Position numbers and translations under genes: made by a program. From Treponema sp. (GTDB lineage Bacteria > Spirochaetota > Spirochaetia > Treponematales > Breznakiellaceae): 39,449 bases of DNA. This document shows positions 1 through 7,574 of the stretch, piece after piece. The notes below the pieces were generated by a model, which was given only the letters and a program-made list of their open reading frames with translations, made no database searches and was not told where the DNA came from. Where the stretch lies: NCBI GenBank assembly GCA_031258305.1, contig JAIRNA010000081.1, positions 1-39,449 of the forward strand, given 5' to 3'. Within the stretch, counting starts at the first letter, position 1, and every line of letters starts with the position of its first letter.

Positions 1-412
1 TACACACAATCAGGAAATGAAAGAATATATAATAAGTAAAAATCTGCAATGGGCATAAAGGCAGGATTTACGTCGCATAACAGGACTGTTTACGCTGCGC
101 CCACAGTAGCGGGCTTGGTTTTCCGTTCGCTAGGTCATTCCGCTACGCTCCATTCCCACGCTCACTCCAGACACATGTGGGCGGCACCGAAAAGAGCCCG
201 CATAAGACCTTTGTCGAGAATCCCGCTTAGTACGCAAGGACCTTCGTTCTTCAAAAGACTAGCGTATACACAAAATCGTTGTCGTTCTCGTTAGTAACTT
301 TTGGTTTCTTCAGAGAATTATTTGGTAATCAACATCTTTCCTCCTCCACCAAAAAGATGTCGTTTCTCCGTAATCTTGAATATTTATCTCGTTTCATGCT
401 ACATTTTTCCCT
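1..412. other. Gene-free leading region
   Basis: No convincing gene is visible. Short open frames on the plus strand have no ribosome-binding site and read as low-information arginine/serine-rich peptides. Positions 105-165 carry GC-rich stretches of the kind seen in degenerate intergenic repeats. The last 40 bases hold a possible weak promoter for gltX (TTGAAT at 376, TACATT at 400, spacer 18). Confidence 0.5.
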
Positions 413-1900
413 ATGAAAATTATGAAAATAAGGAATCGTTACGCGCCAAGCCCCACCGGATTACAACATATAGGCGGGGTGCGGACAGCGTTATTCAATT
501 ATCTTTTCGCAAAGTCCCAAGGCGGCACATTCGTCTTGCGGCTAGAAGACACGGACCGCACACGGTTTGACCCAGCTTTCGTTCAAAACCTATTCGATAC
601 GTTTCAGTGGCTTGGTTTTCGTTGGGACGAAGGTCCCGACTTAGGTGGATATTGCGCTCCCTATATTCAATCGGAACGCACCGCGTTTTACCAAAAAGCC
701 GCTCAGGAATTGCTTGACAAAGGCAAAGCCTACTATTGCTTCTGTTCAGCGGAAAGGCTCGAAAATCTGAGAAATGAACGAGAATCCGCCCATTCGGGCG
801 AAACAGGTTATGACAGACATTGCCGCGCTATTCCCAAGGACTCTGCCGAGTCCCGAGTAAAAGCGGGCGAGCCTCACGTCGTCAGGTTGAAAATCCCTCT
901 GGGGCAATGCACCCATTTCCACGACCACCTTTTAGGCCGCATAGAATGGAAGAACGAGGATGTGAACCCTGACCCGATTCTGCTCAAATCAGACGGTTTT
1001 CCCACGTATCACCTGGCGAATGTGGTCGACGACCACCTTATGGGCATAACGTATGTACTTCGCGCCCAAGAGTGGCTTCCCTCAACACCGCTTCACACGA
1101 TAATTTACGAAAGCTTCGGCTGGGAGCCGCCGAAATTTTGCCACCTACCTATGGTTATGGGGAGCGATGGCAAGAAGTTGAGCAAACGGCACGGCGCAAC
1201 CAGTGTCGACGAGTTTCGTCGGCAGGGTTATCTGCCCGAAGCGCTGGTGAATTACATAGCGCTATTGGGAGCTTCCTATGAAGAAGGCAAGGACGTTTAC
1301 ACGCTTGAGGAGCTTGTCTCTTTGTTCAGTCTTGACAAACTCAACAAAGCGCCTGCTGTTTTTGATTATAAGAAGCTCGACTGGTTCAATGGGTTGTATA
1401 TCAGGGCAAAAAGCAATGAGGAGCTTGCGGAGCTTGCTTTGCCTTATTGCGCGGGGTTAATAAAGGAAAATATGCCGCTCTTCATCGGCGCGATGGCCCT
1501 TATAAAAGAAAGAATCTCTTTTTTGTCGGAGATCCCTGCAAAAATCGCCTATTTGTTTGAAGAGCCGCCCTTGCCTGAACCGTCGGGATTCTTCCCGAAA
1601 AAGGTGGGTCTTGCCGAAACCGTGAGACTACTGGAATTGGGCAAACCTCTTGCGTCCACCTTATGCCGTTGCCGAAAAAGCGAAGAAGAGGCGGAAGTTT
1701 TCAGTAAAGAAGAGGCGGCAAGGGTCGCGGCCCTTGCTGGCGTAAAGCTCGGGGACCTGATGATGCCTCTCCGCGTGGCGATTACTGGAGCGCGGATGAG
1801 TCCGCCACTTTTCGGTAGCCTCCGCTTGCTTGGCGAAGAAAAGGCGCTTGCACGGGTGGAGAAGTCACTGACCATGTTGAAGGCGGCCCTATGCGGATAA
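413..1900 (+). CDS. gltX: Glutamyl-tRNA synthetase
   Basis: Class I aminoacyl-tRNA synthetase that charges tRNA-Glu in the cytoplasm. The 495-residue length is normal for a bacterial GluRS. The Rossmann fold opens with the APSPTG signature and the HIGH-type motif reads HIGG at residues 19-22, followed by RLEDTD. The KMSKS-type loop reads KKLSKR at residues 254-259. The C-terminal third is the helical anticodon-binding domain. Two ATGs, at 413 and 422, could start the protein; neither has a Shine-Dalgarno sequence, and a weak promoter-like pair ends 7 bases before 413, so a leaderless message is possible. The 3' end overlaps rnhA by 10 bases, implying translational coupling. A bacterial-type GluRS may also serve tRNA-Gln where GlnRS is absent, but that cannot be judged here. 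Confidence 0.96.
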   Translation: MKIMKIRNRYAPSPTGLQHIGGVRTALFNYLFAKSQGGTFVLRLEDTDRTRFDPAFVQNLFDTFQWLGFRWDEGPDLGGYCAPYIQSERTAFYQKAAQELLDKGKAYYCFCSAERLENLRNERESAHSGETGYDRHCRAIPKDSAESRVKAGEPHVVRLKIPLGQCTHFHDHLLGRIEWKNEDVNPDPILLKSDGFPTYHLANVVDDHLMGITYVLRAQEWLPSTPLHTIIYESFGWEPPKFCHLPMVMGSDGKKLSKRHGATSVDEFRRQGYLPEALVNYIALLGASYEEGKDVYTLEELVSLFSLDKLNKAPAVFDYKKLDWFNGLYIRAKSNEELAELALPYCAGLIKENMPLFIGAMALIKERISFLSEIPAKIAYLFEEPPLPEPSGFFPKKVGLAETVRLLELGKPLASTLCRCRKSEEEAEVFSKEEAARVAALAGVKLGDLMMPLRVAITGARMSPPLFGSLRLLGEEKALARVEKSLTMLKAALCG

Positions 1901-2352
1901 GTATCTATACGGATGGCGGGTGTCACGGAAACCCAGGACCTGGCGGATGGGCTTATGTCATACTCGACGAATCTACGCGGATAGTTGCGGAAAAGTCCGG
2001 CGGGGAAAGAAACACGACAAACAACCGCATGGAACTTCTCGCTGTAATAAACGCCTTGGAAGCAGTGGTCGCTATGAGCGCCGATGGCTACGCTGATGAT
2101 GTTGTCGTAGATTCTGTTGTTTTCACGGACTCGCAATATGTCCGTCAAGGGATAACTTCATGGATACATACATGGAAAAGAAACGGCTGGGTTACAGCCG
2201 CCAAGACACCGGTAAAAAACAAAGACCTTTGGCAACGCTTGGACGGCTTTTCACTTTCTGTCAAATGGATATGGGTACGTGGGCACGCGGGCAATATTTT
2301 CAATGAAAGATGCGACGCGATGACCCAGTCAGCCATTACTTCACTTCTTTAA
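1891..2352 (+). CDS. rnhA: Ribonuclease HI
   Basis: Cleaves the RNA strand of RNA-DNA hybrids, acting on Okazaki primers and R-loops. The 153 residues match the usual RNase HI length. It begins with the diagnostic [15 protein letters not shown] segment. The catalytic carboxylates D8, E48 (in NRMELL), D80 (in FTDSQYV) and D142 (in NERCDAM) are all present, with the supporting H132 in RGHAG. The start lies inside the end of gltX in a different frame, so the two genes are probably read from one message. Its 3' end overlaps the end of the convergent lipoprotein gene by 17 bases, leaving no room for an ordinary terminator between them. Confidence 0.96.
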   Translation: MRISIYTDGGCHGNPGPGGWAYVILDESTRIVAEKSGGERNTTNNRMELLAVINALEAVVAMSADGYADDVVVDSVVFTDSQYVRQGITSWIHTWKRNGWVTAAKTPVKNKDLWQRLDGFSLSVKWIWVRGHAGNIFNERCDAMTQSAITSLL

Positions 2353-3031
2353 GCGCACCCTTGATGGTGAGAATGTCGTTGACAAACTCGGTGTCAAGCG
2401 AGCCTGTGTAATGGCGTGTTGCGTTTTCGCTGAACACGTTAGGCGTAAACGTCGCCTTTGCCCAGTCGAAGTCGCCCATATCGGACGATGCGGAGCCTGT
2501 TTTAGAGAACTCCGGCTTCAGAGTAAACGTGTGCTGGTCTTCCGTTGAACAGACGCCGCGGGCGACTTTACAGGCTGTGGTTACGTCTATCTTACCCGCC
2601 GCATCGGTCGTAATTTCATACGCGGAATCGCGGTGAACATAACGGATGGTCAGCTCTTTGCCGTTTGCCGTTACGGACAAATGGTCGTTGGCGCGAACGC
2701 TGTCAGGCGAGACCGGGTAAAGAAACAGTCCGCGCAATCCTGACGGCAGGGTGTACCCTGTGTATTTTGCCGCGTTGGACGGAATGTCGTAGGTGACGGC
2801 CAGGTCGAAACGACTGGTAGACTGGGCTTTGCTGGCGCCGGTAGCCCCGTTCTCTCCTGGCGCGGATGGGTCGAAGGCGTCTTTTACATTCGTGCCTCCC
2901 GCGCTCCAATTAAAATAATTCCCGTTGTCCGGACCGACAACGTTCATCCGATAATCTATCTTCACTGAACGCCCGCATCCGGAAAGACTGAACAGAACTA
3001 TCACGCAAAGAAATGGAATTGTCTTTTTCAT
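2336..3031 (-). CDS. Lipoprotein of unknown function
   Basis: A predicted secreted lipoprotein of 231 residues. The signal peptide (KK followed by a hydrophobic stretch) ends in the lipobox FSLSGC with the lipidated cysteine at residue 19. The mature part is polar, rich in Asp, Ser and Thr, with one pair of cysteines (ACKVARGVC) that could form a disulfide; I recognise no domain. I chose the ATG at 3031 because GGAGG lies just upstream; an ATG four codons earlier is in frame but overlaps that site. A good promoter precedes it on the minus strand (TTGTAT at 3073-3078, TATAAT at 3051-3056, spacer 16). It is probably a monocistronic surface or periplasmic lipoprotein. Confidence 0.8.
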   Translation of the reverse strand: MKKTIPFLCVIVLFSLSGCGRSVKIDYRMNVVGPDNGNYFNWSAGGTNVKDAFDPSAPGENGATGASKAQSTSRFDLAVTYDIPSNAAKYTGYTLPSGLRGLFLYPVSPDSVRANDHLSVTANGKELTIRYVHRDSAYEITTDAAGKIDVTTACKVARGVCSTEDQHTFTLKPEFSKTGSASSDMGDFDWAKATFTPNVFSENATRHYTGSLDTEFVNDILTIKGALKEVK

Positions 3032-3050
3032 AAAATCCTCCATACCTTTT

Positions 3051-3078
3051 ATTATACATATCTTTAAAGATTATACAA
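3051..3078 (-). promoter_or_regulatory. Promoter of the lipoprotein gene
   Basis: On the minus strand TTGTAT (plus-strand 3073-3078) and TATAAT (3051-3056) are separated by 16 bases and lie 20 bases upstream of the start at 3031, a standard sigma-70 arrangement. Confidence 0.6.
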
Positions 3079-3142
3079 TAGGGAAAAGAAATATTGTTAT
3101 GCAATATCGCCAATATTTTTCTCAAAAAAACGTCAAAACCTC

Positions 3143-3173
3143 TTGCATAAAAATGCGATACTATATATAATAT
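3143..3173 (+). promoter_or_regulatory. nrdR promoter with overlapping NrdR box
   Basis: TTGCAT (3143-3148) and TATAAT (3166-3171) with a 17-base spacer form a strong sigma-70 promoter. The 16 bases at 3158-3173 match the NrdR-box consensus ACACWATATATWGTGT at 13 of 16 positions and cover the -10 element. A repressor bound there would block polymerase. This is expected for an autoregulated nrdR-nrdD operon. NrdR boxes usually occur in pairs; I see no equally good second box nearby. Confidence 0.6.
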
Positions 3174-3264
3174 GTTTAATTGAGAAACAGCGGTAAAAAA
3201 TGCCACATATTGTAGGCATTAATAACGGCATTTCTTTATAAGACAAAGACTTGGAGGAGAAGCG

Positions 3265-3735
3265 ATGCGGTGTCCGAATTGCGGCAGTCTTGACGATAAG
3301 GTGACGAACTCGCGCACACTGGCGGCCGGGGATGCAGTGCGCCGTCGGCGGGAGTGTTTGAGTTGTGGGTTTAGGTTTACCAGTTATGAAAGAATCGATG
3401 TAAAGCCATTTATGGTGATTAAGAAGGACGGCAGGCGCGAGCCTTTTGATCGGAATAAAATCGAGCGCGGGGTTCAGCGGTCCGTGGAAAAGCGTCCTGT
3501 GTCTCAAATGAGCGTTGAACGTCTGGTGAACGAGATAGAAGACGCGACCGCGATGATGGGCAAGGCAAGCAATGAGATAACAGCAAGCGCCATAGGCGAC
3601 CTGGTGCTGGAAAAGTTGAACGATATCGACAAAGTCGCCTACATCCGCTTCGCTTCCGTGTACCGCCGCTTTGAAACCATAGACGAATTTGTCGGTGAAA
3701 TACAGAAATTAGGGGGAAATAGGGAGCGGGAATGA
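3265..3735 (+). CDS. nrdR: Transcriptional repressor NrdR
   Basis: Regulator that senses ATP/dATP and represses ribonucleotide reductase genes. The 156 residues are the normal NrdR length. The N-terminal zinc ribbon uses C3, C6, C31 and C34 (MRCPNCGS and CLSCGFRFTSYER). The rest is an ATP-cone domain that begins around VIKKDGRREPFDRNKI and continues to about residue 140. A strong GGAGGAG site precedes the ATG. It lies 82 bases upstream of nrdD in the same direction. A likely NrdR box overlaps its own promoter, so it probably controls itself and the two downstream reductase genes. Confidence 0.95.
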   Translation: MRCPNCGSLDDKVTNSRTLAAGDAVRRRRECLSCGFRFTSYERIDVKPFMVIKKDGRREPFDRNKIERGVQRSVEKRPVSQMSVERLVNEIEDATAMMGKASNEITASAIGDLVLEKLNDIDKVAYIRFASVYRRFETIDEFVGEIQKLGGNRERE

Positions 3736-3817
3736 GGGGAGCGTTGTCAGAAAGTTTATCAATTCGGCATCCCAATTCTCAATAGCCTACTCCCAATTCC
3801 CTTGATGAGAGGAGAAA

Positions 3818-5887
3818 ATGATAAAGTATGTGGTAAAGCGGTCTAAGGAAATTGAAACCTACGACCGCGATAAAATAAAGAATGCCGTAACCAAGGCGTT
3901 TGTGGCAGTGTGTGGAAAATCCGCCGACAAAAGCGTGAGTAAAATCGAGTCGATTACCACCCGCGTCGAAGAAATGATTGGTGAAATGATGGCGTCTCGT
4001 CACCCGGATTCGATCCCAGCCATTGAGGAAATCCAAGATTTGGTTGAAAACGCCCTCATAGAGGCAAAAGAAGTCGCGGTGGCAAAGGCGTACATCCTTT
4101 ACCGTGCTAAACACGAGGCAATACGGGATGTAAAGCAGCTTATGTTGGATATTGATTCTACGATGGACGGCTATTTGCGGCAGGAAGACTGGCGGGTCAA
4201 TGAAAACGCCAACGTCAATTATTCGCTGGGCGGACTGATTCTGCACAATTCCGGTACCATCACCGCGAATTATTGGCTTAAAAACGTATACACGACGGAA
4301 ATAGCGAACGCGCACCGCAATGCGGATTTTCACATTCACGATCTATCTATGTTTTCCGGCTACTGTGCCGGCTGGTCCCTGCGGCAACTCATCGCCGAGG
4401 GGCTGGGCGGCGTCGCGGACAAAATCACCAGCAAGCCTGCAAAACACCTTTCAACCCTGATGCAACAGGCGGTCAACTTTCTGGGCTGTCTCCAGAATGA
4501 GTGGGCGGGCGCACAGGCTTTCTCATCTTTTGATACCTACATCGCGCCTTTTGTGCGCGCCGATAACTTGAAGGATAAGGAAGTAAAGCAGTGCCTGCAA
4601 AGCTTCGTATTCGGGGTGAATACGCCGAGTAGGTGGGGGAGTCAGGCGCCGTTTACCAATATCACGATGGATTGGACCTGTCCTGATGACCTCAAGGACA
4701 AAAAAGCGGTCGTGGGCGGCAAAGAAATGGACTTCACGTACGGAGACTGTAAGTCGGAAATGGACCGCGTGAACCGACTGTTCATTGAGCTTATGCTTGA
4801 GGGGGATGCAGAAGGGCGGGGTTTCCAATACCCCATCCCGACCTACAACATCACCAGGGACTTTGACTGGGACAGTGAAAATGCCCGTATGCTCTTCGAA
4901 ATGACCGCCCGCTATGGCACCCCGTATTTCCAGAATTTTGTCAACTCGGACCTAAATCCGGGGGATGTACGGAGTATGTGTTGCAGATTGCAATTAGACA
5001 AACGGGAACTCCGCAAGCGCGGGGGCGGACTTTTCGGATCAGACGAATTCACCGGTTCTATCGGCGTTGTTACCATTAACCTGCCGCGTATCGGTTATCT
5101 TGCCAAAAACGAGAAGGATTTTTACAAACGCCTTGAGGATTTGATGAATCTGGCAAAAGAAAGCCTTTCCATTAAACGAAAAGCGGTGAACAGGCTTTTG
5201 GAAGGCGGACTCTTCCCTTATACCAAGCGTTACTTGAAGACCCTTGACAATCATTTCAACACCATCGGACTTGTGGGCATGAACGAGTGTCTGCAAAACT
5301 TTTTAGGGGAGGACGTTACCATTAACACGGAAAAAGGTCGGACCTTTGCCCGTACTGTGCTTGACTTTATGCGGAACAAACTGGCGGACTTTCAGGAGAA
5401 AACGGGCGAACTTTTCAACCTTGAGGCGACTCCCGCAGAGTCAACATCGTACCGTCTTGCCAAGCACGACAAGGAACGGTTTCCAAAAATCATCACCGCG
5501 GGAGCGGACGATCCTTACTACACAAATTCCACGCAACTGCCCGTCATGCTCACCGAGGATGTTTTTGACGCGCTCGATTTGCAGGAGTCTCTGCAAACAG
5601 CCTACACCGGCGGCACGGTGTTCCACGCCTTTTTGGGCGAGGCTATTGAAAATTGGCAAACGTGCCGCGATTTGGTTAAAACCATTGCCAACAACTACCG
5701 CATCCCGTATTACACCATTTCCCCGACTTTCTCTGTATGTCCTATACACGGCTATTTGAAGGGCGAGCATTTTATCTGCCCGCGCTGTAAGGTAGAAAAA
5801 GAGGCGGTTCTGCGTGAGCGGATTGCCGACTTGGAGAAGGAACGGGTGGAAGCCTTAAACGTGCGGCGGTTGGAAAAGGCAGGGTAA
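3818..5887 (+). CDS. nrdD: Anaerobic ribonucleoside-triphosphate reductase lacking its glycyl-radical domain
   Basis: Class III ribonucleotide reductase, which makes deoxynucleotides without oxygen. Residues 1 to about 95 form an ATP-cone for dATP control. The ten-stranded barrel follows. It carries the active-site segment RSMCCRLQLD (C388, C389) and the TGSIGVVTIN segment, very like the Thermotoga-type enzyme. The zinc site is visible near the end: C641 and H644 (VCPIHGYL) with C654 and C657 (CPRC). Normal NrdD then continues into a glycyl-radical domain with the RVxGY loop. This protein instead ends in a charged helix at residue 689. The missing domain is encoded by the next gene, in the same frame but beyond three in-frame stops (TAA 5885, TGA 5939, TAG 6014). 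A GGAGA site precedes the start. No nrdG activase gene is in the window. Confidence 0.93.
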   Translation: MIKYVVKRSKEIETYDRDKIKNAVTKAFVAVCGKSADKSVSKIESITTRVEEMIGEMMASRHPDSIPAIEEIQDLVENALIEAKEVAVAKAYILYRAKHEAIRDVKQLMLDIDSTMDGYLRQEDWRVNENANVNYSLGGLILHNSGTITANYWLKNVYTTEIANAHRNADFHIHDLSMFSGYCAGWSLRQLIAEGLGGVADKITSKPAKHLSTLMQQAVNFLGCLQNEWAGAQAFSSFDTYIAPFVRADNLKDKEVKQCLQSFVFGVNTPSRWGSQAPFTNITMDWTCPDDLKDKKAVVGGKEMDFTYGDCKSEMDRVNRLFIELMLEGDAEGRGFQYPIPTYNITRDFDWDSENARMLFEMTARYGTPYFQNFVNSDLNPGDVRSMCCRLQLDKRELRKRGGGLFGSDEFTGSIGVVTINLPRIGYLAKNEKDFYKRLEDLMNLAKESLSIKRKAVNRLLEGGLFPYTKRYLKTLDNHFNTIGLVGMNECLQNFLGEDVTINTEKGRTFARTVLDFMRNKLADFQEKTGELFNLEATPAESTSYRLAKHDKERFPKIITAGADDPYYTNSTQLPVMLTEDVFDALDLQESLQTAYTGGTVFHAFLGEAIENWQTCRDLVKTIANNYRIPYYTISPTFSVCPIHGYLKGEHFICPRCKVEKEAVLRERIADLEKERVEALNVRRLEKAG

Positions 5888-6025
5888 TATTGGGGGTTAA
5901 GGGTTAGGAAGGTGGATTTGTTGTTATTACATGTTGTGTGAAGCGTGTGTGTTTCGGTTACTGACAAGAATCTACCCTCTTATAGAAAAATTTCCCTTAC
6001 ATCCCCTCTCATATAGGAGGATATA
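5888..6025 (+). other. Linker between nrdD and the radical-domain gene
   Basis: 138 bases with three in-frame stops relative to nrdD. A strong ribosome-binding site, AGGAGG followed by an AT-rich spacer, sits just before the ATG at 6026. The bases 5924-5939 resemble a NrdR box in the right half (11 of 16 overall), too weak to call. No terminator hairpin with a T-run is visible, so the downstream gene is probably co-transcribed with nrdD. Confidence 0.5.
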
Positions 6026-6568
6026 ATGAGAACTATCGAAGAAATCGATAAAGATTTGGTTGAGGCGAGGGAGTCTCTCGCCCATGTGGAAGGTGGACCC
6101 GCGGAGGTTTACAGCCGTATCGTGGGTTATTACCGGTCGGTGCGGAACTGGAACAAAGGGAAGCGTGAGGAATACGGCGAGCGGAAGCTCTACGAGATTT
6201 CTGATGAGGAAATAGCGGAAAAAGCGGCCTGTGAAACAGACAGGCAGGCTTCACCGCCTATTGTCAGACTTGTACCCCAAGAAGGGGCGGTTTGTACGCC
6301 GCAAAAAGCGAAAAACCGGGAATCGCGTGTGCTTTTATTTGTGCGTCCGACGTGCCCGGCTTGTCCGTCCGCGAAGGATGCGGCGGGGAAGCTCAACATA
6401 CCGGTGGACACAGTGAATGCGGACACCGAGGCGGGACTCGCCGAAGCCGATAAACGCAACGTGTTTTCAACGCCTACCGCGATTCTGCTGTCCAATGACG
6501 GCAAGGAAATCGGCAGAGCTATGGACGGCGCAGGTATCGCCGCTTTTGAAGATTTGATTGCAGTTTAG
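6026..6568 (+). CDS. Stand-alone NrdD glycyl-radical domain fused to a glutaredoxin-like domain
   Basis: A 180-residue protein in two parts. Residues 1-25 form a charged helix like the linker inside ordinary NrdD proteins. Residues 27-57 (AEVYSRIVGYYRSVRNWN, then KGKREEYGERK) are the C-terminal glycyl-radical segment of class III reductases, with G34 as the predicted radical residue. After a linker of about 40 residues, residues 100-180 form a glutaredoxin/NrdH-like fold: a beta strand LLFVRPT, the redox motif CPAC at 110-113, and a cis-proline segment STPTAIL. Inference: it assembles with the truncated NrdD and supplies both the radical glycine and possibly the thiols that re-reduce the active site. 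A strong AGGAGG site shows independent translation. The closest known idea is the spare radical domain GrcA/YfiD of pyruvate formate-lyase, but here the main subunit has no radical domain of its own. Confidence 0.85.
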   Translation: MRTIEEIDKDLVEARESLAHVEGGPAEVYSRIVGYYRSVRNWNKGKREEYGERKLYEISDEEIAEKAACETDRQASPPIVRLVPQEGAVCTPQKAKNRESRVLLFVRPTCPACPSAKDAAGKLNIPVDTVNADTEAGLAEADKRNVFSTPTAILLSNDGKEIGRAMDGAGIAAFEDLIAV

Positions 6569-6584
6569 TACTCTCGTACTTAAA

Positions 6585-6658
6585 GAGGGGGGAAGCCTCC
6601 CCCCTCGCTTCAAAGCCTACGGCTTTTCCGCTCCCCCCTCTGCGGGGCTCCGCCCCGC
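6585..6658 (+). terminator. GC-rich hairpin pair after the reductase operon
   Basis: Two stem-loops: GAGGGGGG/CCCCCCTC at 6585-6606 with a 6-base loop, and GCGGGGC/GCCCCGC at 6642-6658 with a 3-base loop. They lie just downstream of the last reductase gene. Neither is followed by a T-run, so intrinsic termination is uncertain; they may instead be repeat elements or 3'-end stabilisers. Confidence 0.4.
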
Positions 6659-6672
6659 AACGCCCCGCCTTC

Positions 6673-6720
6673 TTGTCCGCAGATTACCATGATTTTCACC
6701 GATTAGCATACTGAACAAGT
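6673..6720 (+). repeat. ~48-bp direct repeat, copy 1
   Basis: The 26 bases at 6695-6720 match 7535-7560 at 25 positions, and similarity extends left with one gap to 6673/7514. The two copies are 840 bases apart and bracket the tandem arrays and the BspA-like fragment. A partial relative (CACAGATGACGCGGA) also occurs after the GH31 gene near 12040. Confidence 0.75.
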
Positions 6721-6783
6721 CCAATGCCCGCGTTACTCTGGGTAAGCAGGGACCCCCCTACCGTCTTGCATAAAGGCGGGGAA

Positions 6784-7075
6784 GTGTCAGACACCAGTTT
6801 GCGAGTAGCGCAACCGTGTTGTCGGTGTCAGACACCTTGTTTGCGAGTGGCGCAACCGTGTTGTCGGTGTCAGACACCTTGTTTGCGAGGACGCAACCGT
6901 GTTGCTATGGTGTCAGACACCTTGTTTGTGAGTGGCGCAACCGTGTTATCGGTGTCAGACACCTTGTTTGCGAGGGCGCAACCGTGTTGTCGGTGTCAGA
7001 CATTGTTTGCGAGGACGCAACCGTGTTGCTATGGTGTCAGACACCTTGTTTGCGAATGTCTGCACCGTGCGGTCA
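6784..7075 (+). repeat. Seven-unit ~42-bp tandem array built on GTGTCAGACACC
   Basis: Units start at 6784, 6825, 6867, 6910, 6952, 6993 and 7034, so the period is 41-43 bases. Each begins with GTGTCAGACACC (the sixth is degenerate), followed by a conserved TTGTTTGCGAG-type segment, then GCAACCGTGTTG. The between-palindrome sequence is nearly the same in all units, so this is not a CRISPR array. Confidence 0.9.
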
Positions 7076-7156
7076 GGTGAGTCCCGACCGTGCGGTCAGG
7101 TGAGTCTCGACCGTGTTGTCAGGCGAGTCCTGACCGTGTTGTCAGCGGCGTCCTGA
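7065..7156 (+). repeat. Four-unit 23-bp tandem repeat
   Basis: CCGTG-starting units at 7065, 7088, 7111 and 7134, each containing a GGTCAG...CYGACC-like inverted repeat. The array follows directly from the 42-bp array and shares its CCGTGTTGTC element, so it probably arose from it. Confidence 0.75.
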
Positions 7157-7212
7157 ATGGTCGGCGCAAGAAACAAAGCGCGGGTGGGCTCTACACACAC
7201 AAGGAGTTTGAT

Positions 7213-7428
7213 ATGAAGAAGACATGGCTATTTCTGGCGTATGTTTTGTGTTCGGCGCTCACGCTGTTTGCGCAGGATGCGGCGCAGAACGCGGGTGATT
7301 TCCAGACAATTACCGGTTACAAGGGAAGCGCGGCAGACGTCCGCATCCCGGACCGGATACACGGCGCGCCGGTTACCTCCATCGGGGCGGAGGCGTTTGG
7401 CAGTGATGTGAAGATAATCAGAAGATAG
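7213..7428 (+). pseudogene. Truncated BspA-like leucine-rich-repeat protein
   Basis: A 71-codon reading frame with a proper AAGGAG site and a clear signal peptide (KK, hydrophobic core, cleavage near ALTLFAQ). The mature part carries the first strand-turn of a BspA/LRR_5 repeat: ITGYKGSAADVRIP, then GAPVTSIGAEAF. Intact members have many such repeats and act as secreted or surface adhesins in treponemes. Here the frame stops after less than one repeat, and a copy of the 48-bp repeat begins 85 bases later. I read it as the 5' remnant of a gene lost by recombination. It could still be secreted as a short peptide. Confidence 0.7.
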
Positions 7429-7513
7429 CGGGTCAAAGAGATGGTACTTGAGCCGCGAACCTCAACGCCCGCCCCATAGCCGCTCGGTGCAGAGCGGCGC
7501 ATCACTATTCTTT

Positions 7514-7560
7514 TTGTCCACAGATGACGCGGATTTCACTGATTAGCATACTGAACAAGT
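7514..7560 (+). repeat. ~48-bp direct repeat, copy 2
   Basis: Second copy of the element at 6673-6720, just 15 bases before the end of glpK. The shared 3' half ends GATTAGCATACTGAACAAGT in both copies. Confidence 0.75.
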
Positions 7561-7574
7561 TCAAGAGCCGCGCG

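Larger units (their letters stand above)
6569..7212. other. Repeat-rich gene-free region
   Basis: No protein gene. It contains, in order: a GC hairpin (6585-6606) and a second one (6642-6658) after the radical-domain gene; a ~48-base repeat copy (6673-6720); seven ~42-base tandem units; and four 23-base units. All three plus-strand frames stay open through the tandem array simply because of its periodicity. Confidence 0.8.

Noticed and set aside
1549-2148. 199-codon minus-strand frame across gltX and rnhA
   Set aside because: It is antisense to two clearly conserved genes and has no signal of its own.
5888-6025. NrdD split as a nonsense mutation or sequencing error
   Set aside because: Although both parts are in the same frame, three different stop codons and 138 bases lie between them, and the second part has a strong ribosome-binding site at its own ATG.
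6784-7075. Possible CRISPR array
   Set aside because: The segments between the palindromes are nearly identical, not unique spacers, and no cas gene is present.
6724-7156. Three overlapping Cys/Arg-rich reading frames through the tandem array
   Set aside because: All are by-products of the ~42-base repeat: every plus-strand frame stays open, none has a ribosome-binding site, and the translated products are only the repeat.
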